A stretch of 64,000 nt of DNA, from positions 39,613 through 103,612 of the forward strand of contig QZCP01000734.1 in the NCBI GenBank assembly GCA_003956705.1, in the 5' to 3' direction. Positions 53,410 through 64,000 of this stretch are shown here, one piece after another. Source of the DNA: Brevipalpus yothersi (Eukaryota > Arthropoda > Arachnida > Trombidiformes > Tenuipalpidae). The notes under the pieces were generated by a model that saw nothing but the letters and a program-made list of their open reading frames with translations, was not told where the DNA came from and ran no database searches. A program made the position numbers and the translations under genes. Each line of letters begins with the position of its first letter. Position 1 is the stretch's first letter.

Positions 53410-54659
53410 GGATGAAGTATGATAGCGATTGAAATCGATCATCATCATCATGAATTCTGTCTGAAGTACACCGGTACAGATTGTACAGATGCAGGTAATG
53501 ATGTATAGTGGTTAACCTTAAGGATTATCACGCAGTTGAGTATCTTCCATCGGTTAAGATTTGTGCATTGATTTGAAAAAGAGAGAAAACGTTGCCTAGA
53601 CATGAGAGAAAGAGAAAAAAGTTCTGATTTCATCATTTTACATGCAAAGATCACTAGTTTGCTAGAGAAGCTGGGAAGCTTTGGAATATTTTTCTCTTCA
53701 TTAGTGGAAAGAGAGAGAAAAAAGAGAATCTGATAGAGAAGAAAAATTTTTCTCGAATGCTAGTATGATAAAACTTTTCAACCAAATAGATCATAAAATA
53801 TTATGATGATCGAATTACTCTGGATCAAGTTTTGACCACCATTACTTTGAATTGAAGAGACATTTGAATGTGATGGCGAGGAATCCTGTGAATTCTATGA
53901 CAGTAGAAGGAATAGTTTACATTCCACTTGGATTCCCTAAGAATTTTTCTTTAAAATTTCACTTTTTTGATTTGAGAAAGTTATTCTCCTTACCTACTGA
54001 AATGATGAACAGTAGAGTGGTGAATGAGATCAGTGGATTAAAATTGGAAATAACTAAGAAAATTTTGTTCACACTATTGTTAGTTCTTATCCGCATTCTC
54101 GAAAATATTTGGAACATATTGTGATCAAAAATCCTAAATCCATTGAGATGTTAGCTTGAAAACTGATAGATGGTCGTAGTGCTTTTGCTGATGGTAAACG
54201 CATAGCTCAAATATGACATAACCAAACAGAAAAAATACAACTTGGACCATGAACACAATGTCACAATGTGAGAGTTGTCGTTGAATATACTAGGAACACG
54301 AGCGCAAACACATGAACACACACACACACAATTAATATGCACAAGTCGACGTTTACACTTGAACAAAATCACTTGGGTATTCCACGATGCCGGATGGAAA
54401 TGATCGTAATAATCATGGTTATCAAGGGAACATTTTTGCAAGCCGATTAGTTTACCGGAATAAAGTTGCTGCAAATCGTTTGGACCGTTTGGTGAAGAGA
54501 GAGAATTTAAATTATTCTCTCTCACAAAAAACACAAGGAACTGATCTGTTGGGTAACGAATCACCAGGACGATCGGGATTACGATTCGAACTATCGACAG
54601 ACTGAGAGAGAAAGAGAGAGTCTCCAAGCGGGAGCAAGATTATAAGATAATGATAATGA

Positions 54660-54662
<3 letters not shown>

Positions 54663-54719
<57 letters not shown>
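54663..54719. repeat. (GA)n microsatellite, 57 bases
   Basis: GA run about 720 bases upstream of the Rab7 start codon. Confidence 0.97.
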
Positions 54720-54722
<3 letters not shown>

Positions 54723-55438
54723 TGAGAGCGATATTTGGGAGTGAGACAGGTAAGAATCCTGTTTTTCGAATTTCGGGATGCATTTCGGTGATGAACGAAA
54801 AATTTATTGAATTTAATAGCTACAAGGTAAAAATGATCTGGATATACTATTCCGAAAAGTGTGGCTCCATCTAATATATCGTTCAATTATCATCAAGACG
54901 AACGATAATTCTGAAACGATTCGAGTAACGTTCATCGTCAAACTTTTCGTTCCAGAAATCAGCTCAAATTCTGAAGCATTGCATTCTCATAACCGCAAGT
55001 GAGAGGACCAGATTATTCTAAACAAAATGATTCTATTGAAACAGACAGAATGCTCGATGAAAAACGGCTTCCCCCTCCATCTTCTTCCTAATTAAGAGAA
55101 TTAAGAGAAGAAAATATTTTCCTCCAATTATTTGAAAATGGAATCAAGCATCAACGAAAAACTTTTCTATCGAAAAAAAAATTAAATTTTCAAACAGTCC
55201 GAATCAGCACACCCTAGCGGTAATCGTTTGAATCTAAAGTTGAATGTTTTGATTTTGCGCAAAGTTTTGTTTTTTCTCATTTTTTCATGAACTGCACAAA
55301 GTGGTTGAGATCAATTTTTTTTTCTCTCTTTCAACACCACCATTTTAATTGATATATTAATTTGAAACATATATAGATTATTATTTCTTTGGAAAGTGTT
55401 TAAAGTGTTTGTGTGTGTGTGTGATCACCTGTGTGAAG

Positions 55439-55572
55439 ATGTCTGCATCAAGGAAAAAAGTATTGCTCAAAGTTATCATTCTTGGTGATTCAGGGTAAGT
55501 TGAATAATAAACAACAGAAAAGAGAGAAGAATGTGTATGCACTCTTGTAAGCCTGAGAGATTGTCGCTTGTT

Positions 55573-55609
<37 letters not shown>

Positions 55610-56667
55610 CTCTGTGTGAAGAGAAGTCCGTAAACACCCTCTCTCTCATATATCTGGGTATAATTTACGGGGTATTGATGATATGCATACATTTAATCAT
55701 TCTCTCCCTCTCTTTCTCTTTCTCTATTGGAATCCACCTCTTGATTCATGTCTGCATATGAATGTTATGATGTACTTGCTTTTGGTCACATCAGAGTTGG
55801 CAAAACATCACTCATGAATCAATATGTTAACAAACGATTTAGCAATCAATATAAAGCCACAATTGGAGCGGACTTCCTGACCAAAGAGTTTGAAATAGAT
55901 AATCGACTGTAAGTTGATTAGGGGAAATAAAATTAATCACCACCTTAACCATGATCCATTTCTCTCTTTTTCTCTCTTGCTACTTTGAGATTATGGCTGC
56001 TTTCTCACTTCCTTGTGACTAATCTACTCTTTCTCTCCTCCATATCATACACAACATAATTGCCACCTTGGCCACCATTTTAATTTTGAATTTTTGTATG
56101 ATAATCATTTTTCATTAGGGTTACCATGCAAATTTGGGACACTGCTGGACAAGAGCGATTCCAGTCTCTTGGAGTCGCCTTTTATCGTGGTGCAGATTGT
56201 TGTGTGCTTGTTTTCGATGTCACTGCACCCAACACTTTCAAGTCTCTGGATGCCTGGAGAGATGAGTTCCTTATTCAAGCTTCCCCTCGTGATCCAGAAA
56301 GTTTCCCATTCGTTGTGATAGGAAACAAAATTGATTTAGATAATCGGGCAGTAAGTTTCACTTTCATCATCATCCTTGAGATAATGATTATTGAGTGCTG
56401 GATTTTTTTCTGTTTCTTTTTTGTTAACCTGCAATTCCTTCTCTACTCTAGGTCACAAACAAGAGGGCACAAAGCTGGTGTCAGAGTAAAAATCATATCC
56501 CATATTTTGAAACTTCAGCTAAGGAAGCTATCAATGTTGATAAAGCTTTTCAAACAGTGGCACAAAACGGACTTGCCCAGGAAACAGAGATCGATATTTT
56601 CAACTCTGAATTTCCTGAGATCAGATTGGATCAATCAAAGCCACAGAATGAATCTTGCTCTTGTTAA
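55439..56667 (+). CDS. Rab7: Small GTPase Rab7
   Basis: Four exons, 55439-55494, 55795-55908, 56119-56350 and 56452-56667, join to 205 residues. Rab7 controls maturation of late endosomes, fusion with lysosomes and autophagosome turnover. All guanine-nucleotide motifs are intact: GDSGVGKT (16-23), DTAGQ (64-68), NKID (126-129) and SAK (156-158). The effector region reads NKRFSNQYKATIGADFLTKE and the switch II side GQERFQSLGVAFYRGADCCV, both characteristic of Rab7 rather than other Rabs. The C-terminus is NESCSC, the CxC double-geranylgeranylation site. Length is close to the usual 207. The start ATG lies directly before SASRKKVLLKVIILGDSG, the conserved Rab7 N-terminus. Intron 1 (300 bases) carries a (CT)n tract; introns 2 and 3 are 210 and 101 bases. 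Intron 3 falls directly after NKIDLDNRA. Confidence 0.97.
55575..55606. repeat. (CT)n microsatellite in Rab7 intron 1
   Basis: CT run 80 bases after the exon 1 donor; it may vary in length between individuals without touching coding sequence. Confidence 0.96.
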
Positions 56668-58955
56668 TATCTAACTTCATTCGTCTATCTGGATCTGTTT
56701 CCTCGTCTATTTCTCTCCTCCTCTATTGAATATAGCTATTTGTTCTTTTTTATCCACTCCCTTTTTCTAGCACTACCCGTTCTTCGATGCTACTACTATT
56801 TTACCCTCAGTCTACAGGATATATACTACCCTCCTTCAAGAAACATGATTCTCTTGGGGGTGGTGAAACAAATTTTCGGGCTTTACACAAACAACTGATG
56901 GGAAATTATTCTAATAAGTATCAATTTTCGCATGCTATTTGCTCGATCAGCTTTTCGTATGGCCATGTTGAATGGTCATCTATTCTCCTCATTTTTAAGT
57001 ATTTTCCGTTTCGGAGATCATAATGTTATCACTTTTGTTCAGTTATACACCAGTGATGTAAATGATTCCTTTTGATTCTTATTTCCATCTATTTTTCCTA
57101 TTCTCATATGGACGACAGCTCTGATCTCTCTCTTCAATCCATATTCTACGAGTTCGTTCGGTGCAAAACGTGACTCATGTTACAAAAAAGATTCAATCAC
57201 AGTGGGACTCACAAATTATCATTCAGACATCCGTCAATATCTCGTCGAAGTGAAAAGTACATAAATATTATCTGGTAACAGTAAAAGACAATGATATTCT
57301 CAAGCCTTAGCTGACTCATGCTCTTGTGTGATATACTCATAAATGATCTAATGCTCACCTCAGCAATTGATTGGGAGAAAAACTATCTACTCAAGAATCG
57401 AATTGTTGAACTGAAATGATGGACTCCCTTTCTATTAGGTGCCCTTCAAATCCAATCAATGATTATGAGCGGCAGTATAAACAGTCACGGAATGACCAAG
57501 AATGTGATATGACCAGTTGTTATTTTGGCCATCAGTGCTCCTTTCTTCTTACATGATATGATGACTGGTTGTTTGTGTTAATCCACATTCTATGAAAAAA
57601 ACGACTGGTGTACTCGTCTAGCTCTACTTTGATAGAATTAAATGTTAACAATAGGGAAGATATCTTTTGATCAACACTGATTTCCTGAGTGGTAGCTCTA
57701 TCTTAACTGCTCTGATATCATCAAAAAGAATCCAAATCAGCTACTCTTGATGAGAATGCTCCATATGTACATACACACACAAATGTAAGCAAGATTGTCC
57801 TCGATATTGATGTGCCAATATCAAGTTCTAGTATATTTTCCGAAGCTATTATTTTTCTGTTGTTTCAAGTGGGAAAATTTACAGCATGATGATGACTGAC
57901 GAGTGAAAATCTTGGAAAGTTTCATTGAAAAAGGAAAAGAGTTAAGCTCGTACTGGCTGTTGAGATTATGGTGAGAGATGTAACAAATGTTTTAGAAAAT
58001 TTCCATCACCATCAGATGCAGGATGACCATGAAGCTATTCCATGAGTCCTTGGGAAACTTGTCTGATGCTACATGTATTATCCACTAGTGTACTAGCTTT
58101 CGAAGGTGATTGAGTGAAAATTTCATGCAAATAGGTCCCCGAAAGAGGATAAAATGTGTATATCCGAAATGAATAATATATTTATCATCCATCATCGTAC
58201 TGATGCTGAGCAACATCGCGTTTTATCGGAAGAGATGTGAGTGTTTAGCCAACAATAAATGATGAACTGTTTGTTTTGTCTGTGGGTTGATTTTTTTTAG
58301 TAATCAAATCATTTTCAACAACGACATACGTTTTCATCCTATTTGCCGATGATATAGGCCAGGGATTACCATTTTCACAAAAAAAAAGAAAGAGAAACAA
58401 TACAGCTGAACAGAGGAGAAGAAGAAAAAATATTTTGATTACTTCTCGACTGAATAGAAAATTCGAAAGACTCAAGAAAATTGATCCCAAAAAAAATGCA
58501 AATCAAATGGAATACCAGGAGAGTGAGAAAATGTGGGCCGAAAATTCAACACAGTGAATCAACCTCTGTTTACAAAAAAAACAAGTGATTTTCAAGAAAA
58601 GGGAAAAAAATGAACCAAAAAGTCTTTTGATGTAATAGAACAGACTGTTAGAACACTGGAGAATCCTGAACGTTGTGTGCAAGTCTGGTCGGTATCTTGT
58701 TCATGTGGGAGATGATATTTTTACTCTAGACGGAACATGATGGCCAAATTTGCCATCTCTTAAACAAATATCTAGAGGGCATAATGAATGAGAATTGAGA
58801 AAGAGCATTGATACATATCGACTATGAATTTAAAGGAATGTAAGAATAAAAATGACACACAATGGTAAATAGCTATTTACACCACCAATTGGCTTGCCAA
58901 TTGATCAAGTTAATAATTTTTTTTCCAGTTGCCATGGATCATCTTGATCTTTTCG
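56668..58955. other. Convergent spacer between Rab7 and AGAP
   Basis: Rab7 and the AGAP gene end towards each other here. There is no recognisable coding sequence. It lacks the long dinucleotide tracts seen elsewhere. An AATAAA occurs at 58254-58259, far from the Rab7 stop. Confidence 0.7.
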
Positions 58956-61900
58956 CTAGATAATGCTTGCAGGAAGTTTGTCGAAGACATCGCTTGCTTT
59001 GGACATTGTTAAACTTTCTCGACGTCGAGGCAGGCATGCGTTATCAGAGAAAGTGCTCGTTTCAGTACAACCTTGTTGAATCAGAAGCTCCTCTATGTCT
59101 TTGTTTCGATTCACTCTCGCATAATAGAGAGCTGTTTTACCATCACTATCAGCAATATTCACTTTTGCATTGTACTGAGAATGAATCAAAAAAGAATCAT
59201 AAAACAGTTATAGCAACATCAAATTTGTACACAGTTAAACTTTGGAAAGCTTCAATGACTCTCAACTGCTGACAATCGATTTCAGTCATGCTTACCCATA
59301 TTAAAAGTTGTACAATAGCTAAAGATCCTTTCTCAGCAGCGAGATGAAGAGGACTTCTACCACCTGACTGGAATAAGATCGAATTAATTTGTTCAGAGGA
59401 CAATGCGTGTGCCAGTACATGAGCTACTGCCGGCACATCAGATCGGTTGATAGCTTCCATAAGTTGTTGCTCCAATCGTAGGACAGAATTGAGAGGAGCC
59501 ATGAATTCTCTTCTCTCATATTTGCTTCTTATCCACCTTTCTTTTTCTTCACGACCAGAACTCGAGGTTGGCTTAGTCCTTCCTTTACAATTACTTTCGA
59601 AAATTTCGTTGGTAAGCGAATTGCCAAGAGCTTTCATAACGGCAACATGACTGGGCCTGTGAAAAAATACATTCGAAATGAATTTCTAGCTAATAATCAT
59701 TTTGATGAGTGTAGAAAATTCGATCAAAACTTACGGCCAATCATCAAGATCCAACGAACGAACTCTAGATATGTGGGTTCCGAGATTACGGTGGATACCT
59801 GAGCATTCGATACAAATGAGAGCACCCAAGTTGAGACTTGCCCAATCGGGATCTTAACGAACGGAAAGGGAAAGAGAGAGATAAAAAGATTAAGAAAGAG
59901 AAACTCGATGCAATTGGGATTCCAATTCATGAACGTGCTTGAGAATAGAGGAGTTGAAGATACTGTGATCAAGAAGTATTTAGTATATAAATCTAAACCT
60001 ACTTGGTGCATCACAGTCAATACATTGGGAATTGCCTTTCACTGCTCGGATCGCTTGAGCAGCAGCTTTATCGGTTATTCCACCAATACGATACTTGGAC
60101 TTGTCACTCTCCAATTCTTGAAGGCTGCTTAAAATTTGTTGTTCTATTGCCGAGACCCATGCTTCACGCTCATCACAGTTGGATGCTTCGAAATGCCATT
60201 GTTTGTTGTCGAGTGAGACAATCACAAATTCATATCCATCGGAGCCATCGGTACCATCATCTTTCTTATCTTTGTTACTACTTTTCAACCGACGATGGCG
60301 ATGTTTCTTACTACTTGATGACTCTTTGGCCATCAGAGGATTTGTACTTGGGAAAATTTTTTCGCTTCCATTTTCTGATGAAAGAAAATAGAGTGCAAAG
60401 AAAAAAAAGATCAGAATGATAAGTTCAATTGTGGACACACGAAAACTAACCTGATCCTAAATGGAAACTATTGAGATCGTTTGTAACATCACTAAAACTA
60501 GATGTATCACCCAAACTTGACGGTCCACTATAACCTGTTGGAGGTCGTGATCCTCGTGGCTTTTGACCAGGAATTTTTACAGTAGTGTGCTTGAGAGGAA
60601 TATTTTTACCATGAACATCTCCCATATAATCGTGCAGAGTTGGATGATAAGTCAGACAGCCATCGATGGTTAAGGTGACATATTTTTTCTTCCAGTCTTT
60701 ATTAAGAGGTTTCATACTCTTCTTATATAGATAACCTTGTCTCAAAGGAATGGTCCGACCAATGCCCAGCTCTCCATTCTTATTTTTCTCATCCAATGAT
60801 TTATTTTTATTGGACAATTGGGGAAACAAATTGGATCTTCGTCTATTTTTTCGTGCAGTATTTGGTGTCGAAGTGGGTGTGAGAAATTCTTTACAGTCTT
60901 TACGATTGTTTGAGAATATTGAATTAGAAATGCCAGTGAATGATATTGGTTCGCTAAAATGAGGCTTCGAAGGGGCAGACGAAGCGGGTGGGGTTGATGG
61001 GGCTGAATCTGTCATTTTTGATTCGATGCGCTTCGGTGGTACTGGTCCTGGATTTTGATCATGGGTATTCTTATTTTGTGTTAAAGCTTGTTGATGGTGA
61101 TAATGGTGATGATTCATCATGGCATTGGCTGTTGGACTGGTGGAAATTGAAGCAATGTAACCACTGGACCCGGTGTAACTAGAATAATCAAATTTGGCGC
61201 TTGGCTGTTTACTTGAAATAGAGTTGAAAGATGTGAGATTGTTAATAGAGTGTAATCGATTATAATCAGAATTAGTGGTATTCGGTGGTAAGCTGTTCGA
61301 TGTTGGTGTAGTAGGTGGAGGTGAGTGGACAATTCCGGTGAATGCAATTTTTTGACAAGCTAGAAGGAAATGTTGAAAAAGAGAGAGGGAATAGAAAAAA
61401 GTTTCAGTAATCATGTGTAAGATTGAGAGGAACATAATGATCAATTAGAGGAATGAGGCTTTGTTGATAATAGAAGTATCAATGGATTGAGAAAAAATGT
61501 TGACTGAAAAAAAATCTGTTTTTGTGTGTGTGTCCAAAAAAAGCTTAGTCAAGCAGACATTTCGAAAAGCAGATTGAGATAGTATATAGATTGTAACGAT
61601 CGAAGAATGCTGACTGGTCATTGATTTAGGGAAACATAATAGCCTTCATGAGTGAACTTTTTTAGCTCAAGGTTATGAGATCACAATGGGAAGTAATAAA
61701 AATGGCCCAATTCTTACGAGATTCAGTATGAATACTGATTTGGAAAATACTTTGTTGAAACATCTATTTGGAGGTGTAGACTAGAATAGCAAATACAATC
61801 GCCTACCATTGATCAGAGGAATTTGTCTTGAAGAACTAATAGAACGAAGTAAATCGATTCGGTTTGAATTACATCCACAGTCATAGGATCAGAAAAACAA

Positions 61901-63175
61901 AGGATTGACTCGAATAAAAATAGTATGATGGATGATTCGACATTCTTGGCGCCTATTCATCATACAGTAGAAGGACTTGTGTTCAGGGATGGTAAAAGTT
62001 GACAATACTGGGACTCAAGATACAGAGAATGTATTTCTCTGTCCTTAACTAACTTGACGTGGAGTATTGCAACAGAATTGGCCATACTTTAGAATGAATT
62101 TTTCGTATTCAAATTTTTATTATCATCTCAAAGAAAACCAGAGAGGAAAACTTTGATTCATAATTAAACACTTGAGACCAGCGAAAGATCAATTCTTTTT
62201 AGTCTCTAATTGCGACTGAACGTTTTGCTAAGCGGCAATAATCACACTAATTGAAAGCTGTTGCTCCAGCTCTTACCATCCAGTGTGGGCTGAATAATTT
62301 CCTGAATAATAACCAGAAAAAATATCCTATCATCTTCCAGATTTCCTGTGAGTTACAATTTCCAACAGCTACAATAAACTTGCTACGTTGCTGCTTAGAA
62401 GAATGGTGAATCATTTGGAAACTATGTTCACAAATATTGTGTATTAGAATTCTTCGATAGCATAGAACAAAAGTAGGCTTCTTCTCTAGCTTGAACATGC
62501 AGCTCGATGAGAAAAGTGTTTAGCTTCAGAGAGAATGAATAGAACAGTATGATCTCAGTTGTTCAAGTTTGTTGCGCAAATTGACCAAACATAAAGATGG
62601 AACAGAGTAATTAGGGAAGGAAATGAGTTAAGTTTAGAGTCATACATGGTCCGTGAAACAGTCAATAAGTGATTCGAGAGAGGAAGAAAAAGCTCCCTTA
62701 CTTTCTACCAGTCCATTAATTTTTTTTTTCATCTCTCTCTCTCACGCTCCGGAGCTCTATGAGTAACAAGAATCTCTTTTCAACTTCCCAACTTCCCTTG
62801 ATGATGAATTGAGAGTGTGAATTGCTCCACTGAATAAAAGTGTGGAGAGGATAGAAGATGTGGAGAGTAGGGAAGGAAAAGTAGGAAAAATGTGAATGTG
62901 AATGTGAATGTGAATGAGAGAGAGAGAGAAAGAAAAGTTAGTTGAAAGTTTTTCTGAGAAAGAATAAGGATTTCGTAAGAAGCAAGATGGACAAAATTGC
63001 AATCCTAAAAGTCATCAATTAGCAAGCATTTTGGGAAAACACGTTCGAAAAAGGTGCATTAAAAAAGATTTCATTTAAAAAACTATTGGACAACATGATT
63101 GGAGATGAGAGATTTTTTTTCGTTCACACTAAAAGGAGAAAAAGAAGAAGAAGATGGGGATAGGCAAAGTGAGAT

Positions 63176-63244
<69 letters not shown>

Positions 63245-64000
63245 AAGAAGAGGAGAGAAGAAATTCAAGAAGACATAAAAATTGCTGTAAACTGTATAAA
63301 ATGAATCCTTGATCCGGTTCTCGACATGTGAAGCGAGAGGAGGAAGCAAATTCTTCTTCCTCTCGATTGGGAATGTCAGAAAATGTGCTTACTATACACC
63401 ATTTTCAATCATCATCATTTTGGTCTTCGTTATCGTCTACTACTTTTCTTTCTTTCTATACTCTTCTCACACACACACATTTTAATCATTTCAACAACTC
63501 TGTTTTGTATGACGGTGTGTCTGTAGCAAATACGGTCAAACAAGTTCGAAAAGAAGCAAAGAAGCAGAGTGTTTAAGAATTTTTGAAAAGTATTTCGACA
63601 ATGTGTCAAGGAGGAGTGAAAAGAAATTATCACTTCTCGAAGAAAAGTCATAAATACACACACACACACAGTAGGTATATATAGCATAAACTAACTTCTA
63701 GAGAGGGGAAATGAAAGGAATTTTTTGCTTTCCACAAAATCAACTAAAATCAATTCTCAATTCTGATTAGAAGTTAAGTGAAAAAACTATTTCGAAAAAA
63801 GATAAGAGTATTCCATACATAAGTTAGAGGTGATATTTTTTCTTAGAATCATACCTTCTTGGAAAACTTTTTCCACATTCAATCCATAAGCTGCACAGGT
63901 TTCGAAGTAGGAACAATCTTTCTTCATCTCCATGGCTAGCTTTTTAGCTCTCACTTCATCAATCACACGACAACTGCCATCACCCATGGTGTCTTGTGTA
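58956..64000 (-). CDS. CenG1A: ArfGAP with GTPase-like, split PH and ankyrin domains (centaurin-gamma / AGAP), partial at right edge
   Basis: Six exons in transcript order, >64000-63855, 61359-60451, 60374-60003, 59852-59735, 59656-59296 and 59174-58956, encode 707 visible residues. AGAPs stimulate GTP hydrolysis on Arf1-type GTPases and act with endosomal coats. The first exon is the end of the Ras/Miro-like domain (the TQD motif, then CSYFETCAAYGLNVEKVFQE). The next holds the first half of a PH domain (LRQGYLYKKSMKPLNKDWKK, LTYHPTLHDYMGDVHGK). The second PH half follows a Ser/Lys-rich insert (EFVIVSLDNKQWHFEA). The ArfGAP zinc finger is CIDC, 16 residues, CIEC, with the arginine finger in GIHRNLGTH. 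Two ankyrin repeats close the protein (GGRSPLHLAAEKGSLAIVQL, DSDGKTALYYARVNRN). All junctions keep phase. The N-terminal half of the GTPase-like domain lies beyond the window. Arthropods usually have one such gene, hence the Drosophila symbol; orthology was not tested. Confidence 0.94.
62890..62916. repeat. (TGTGAA)n hexamer repeat
   Basis: About four tandem hexamer units in the large AGAP intron, followed by a short GA run. Confidence 0.9.
63180..63242. repeat. (GA)n microsatellite, 63 bases
   Basis: Uninterrupted GA run in the large AGAP intron. Confidence 0.97.

Larger units (their letters stand above)
51092..55438. other. 4.3 kb head-to-head spacer between chitin deacetylase and Rab7
   Basis: Promoters of both divergent genes should be here, and possibly an upstream 5' exon of the deacetylase. 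It contains (CT)n at 53163-53215, (GA)n at 53368-53406, (GA)n at 54663-54719 and a short TTAG tetramer repeat near 52040-52075. The reading frames present (for example 52119-52352 and 54387-54605, plus strand) show no recognisable domain. Confidence 0.65.
61360..63854 (-). other. 2.5 kb intron of the AGAP gene between GTPase-like and PH exons
   Basis: Phase-1 GT-AG intron separating the G-domain exon from the PH exon. It contains a 63-base (GA)n tract at 63180-63242 and a (TGTGAA)n hexamer repeat at about 62890-62916. No coding content was recognised. Confidence 0.8.

Noticed and set aside
54387..54605. 72-codon frame reading through N/R-rich sequence upstream of Rab7
   Set aside because: An equally long frame exists on the opposite strand, and neither shows a domain or clear splice context.
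58254..58259. AATAAA as the Rab7 polyadenylation signal
   Set aside because: It lies about 1.6 kb after the Rab7 stop, and this hexamer is frequent by chance in AT-rich DNA.

Overview
This is AT-rich nuclear DNA from an arthropod. The evidence is spliced genes with GT-AG introns, a chitin deacetylase carrying a peritrophin-A chitin-binding domain, a DM-domain transcription factor with long His/Asn runs, and very short introns beside very long ones. Many introns are full of (GA)n/(CT)n. An acariform mite would fit, but that is inference from style and not from a diagnostic sequence. No bacterial, viral or transposon genes were recognised.

Five protein-coding genes can be supported, all by splicing exons together by hand. 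From left to right: (1) a DM-domain (doublesex/mab-3 related) gene on the minus strand. Its first coding exon is at 20763-21972 and the exon completing the DM domain is at 983-1162, about 19.6 kb away. It runs off the left edge. (2) ASCC2 (activating signal cointegrator 1 complex subunit 2) on the plus strand, nine coding exons in 34270-36817, ending in a CUE domain. (3) A chitin deacetylase of the CBM14 + long linker + polysaccharide-deacetylase type (CDA5-like) on the minus strand, four coding exons in 38202-51091. (4) Rab7 on the plus strand, four exons in 55439-56667, 205 residues. (5) A centaurin-gamma/AGAP ArfGAP on the minus strand, 58956 to beyond 64000, with the end of its GTPase-like domain, a split PH domain, an ArfGAP zinc finger and ankyrin repeats. 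It runs off the right edge.

The rest is non-coding as far as I can see: the giant DM-gene intron (1163-20762), a 12.3 kb head-to-head spacer between the DM gene and ASCC2, the 6.6 kb first intron of the deacetylase gene, a 4.3 kb spacer between the deacetylase and Rab7, and a 2.3 kb convergent spacer between Rab7 and AGAP. These hold dozens of (GA)n/(CT)n tracts of 25-100 bases, some (CA)n/(GT)n tracts, and an N gap inside one of the GA tracts. Most open reading frames in these regions are Ser-Leu or Arg-Glu repeats produced by the dinucleotide tracts.

The genes do not form a functional cluster. They cover sex/neural differentiation (DM gene), ribosome quality control and alkylation repair (ASCC2), cuticle or extracellular matrix modification (CDA), late endosome traffic (Rab7) and Arf-dependent membrane traffic (AGAP). 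The main points for a second look are the very long, purine/pyrimidine-rich intron splitting the DM domain, the altered catalytic motifs of the deacetylase, the short C-terminus of ASCC2, very small introns in ASCC2, perfect (GA)n(CT)n inverted repeats, and possible unannotated exons inside the deacetylase intron.
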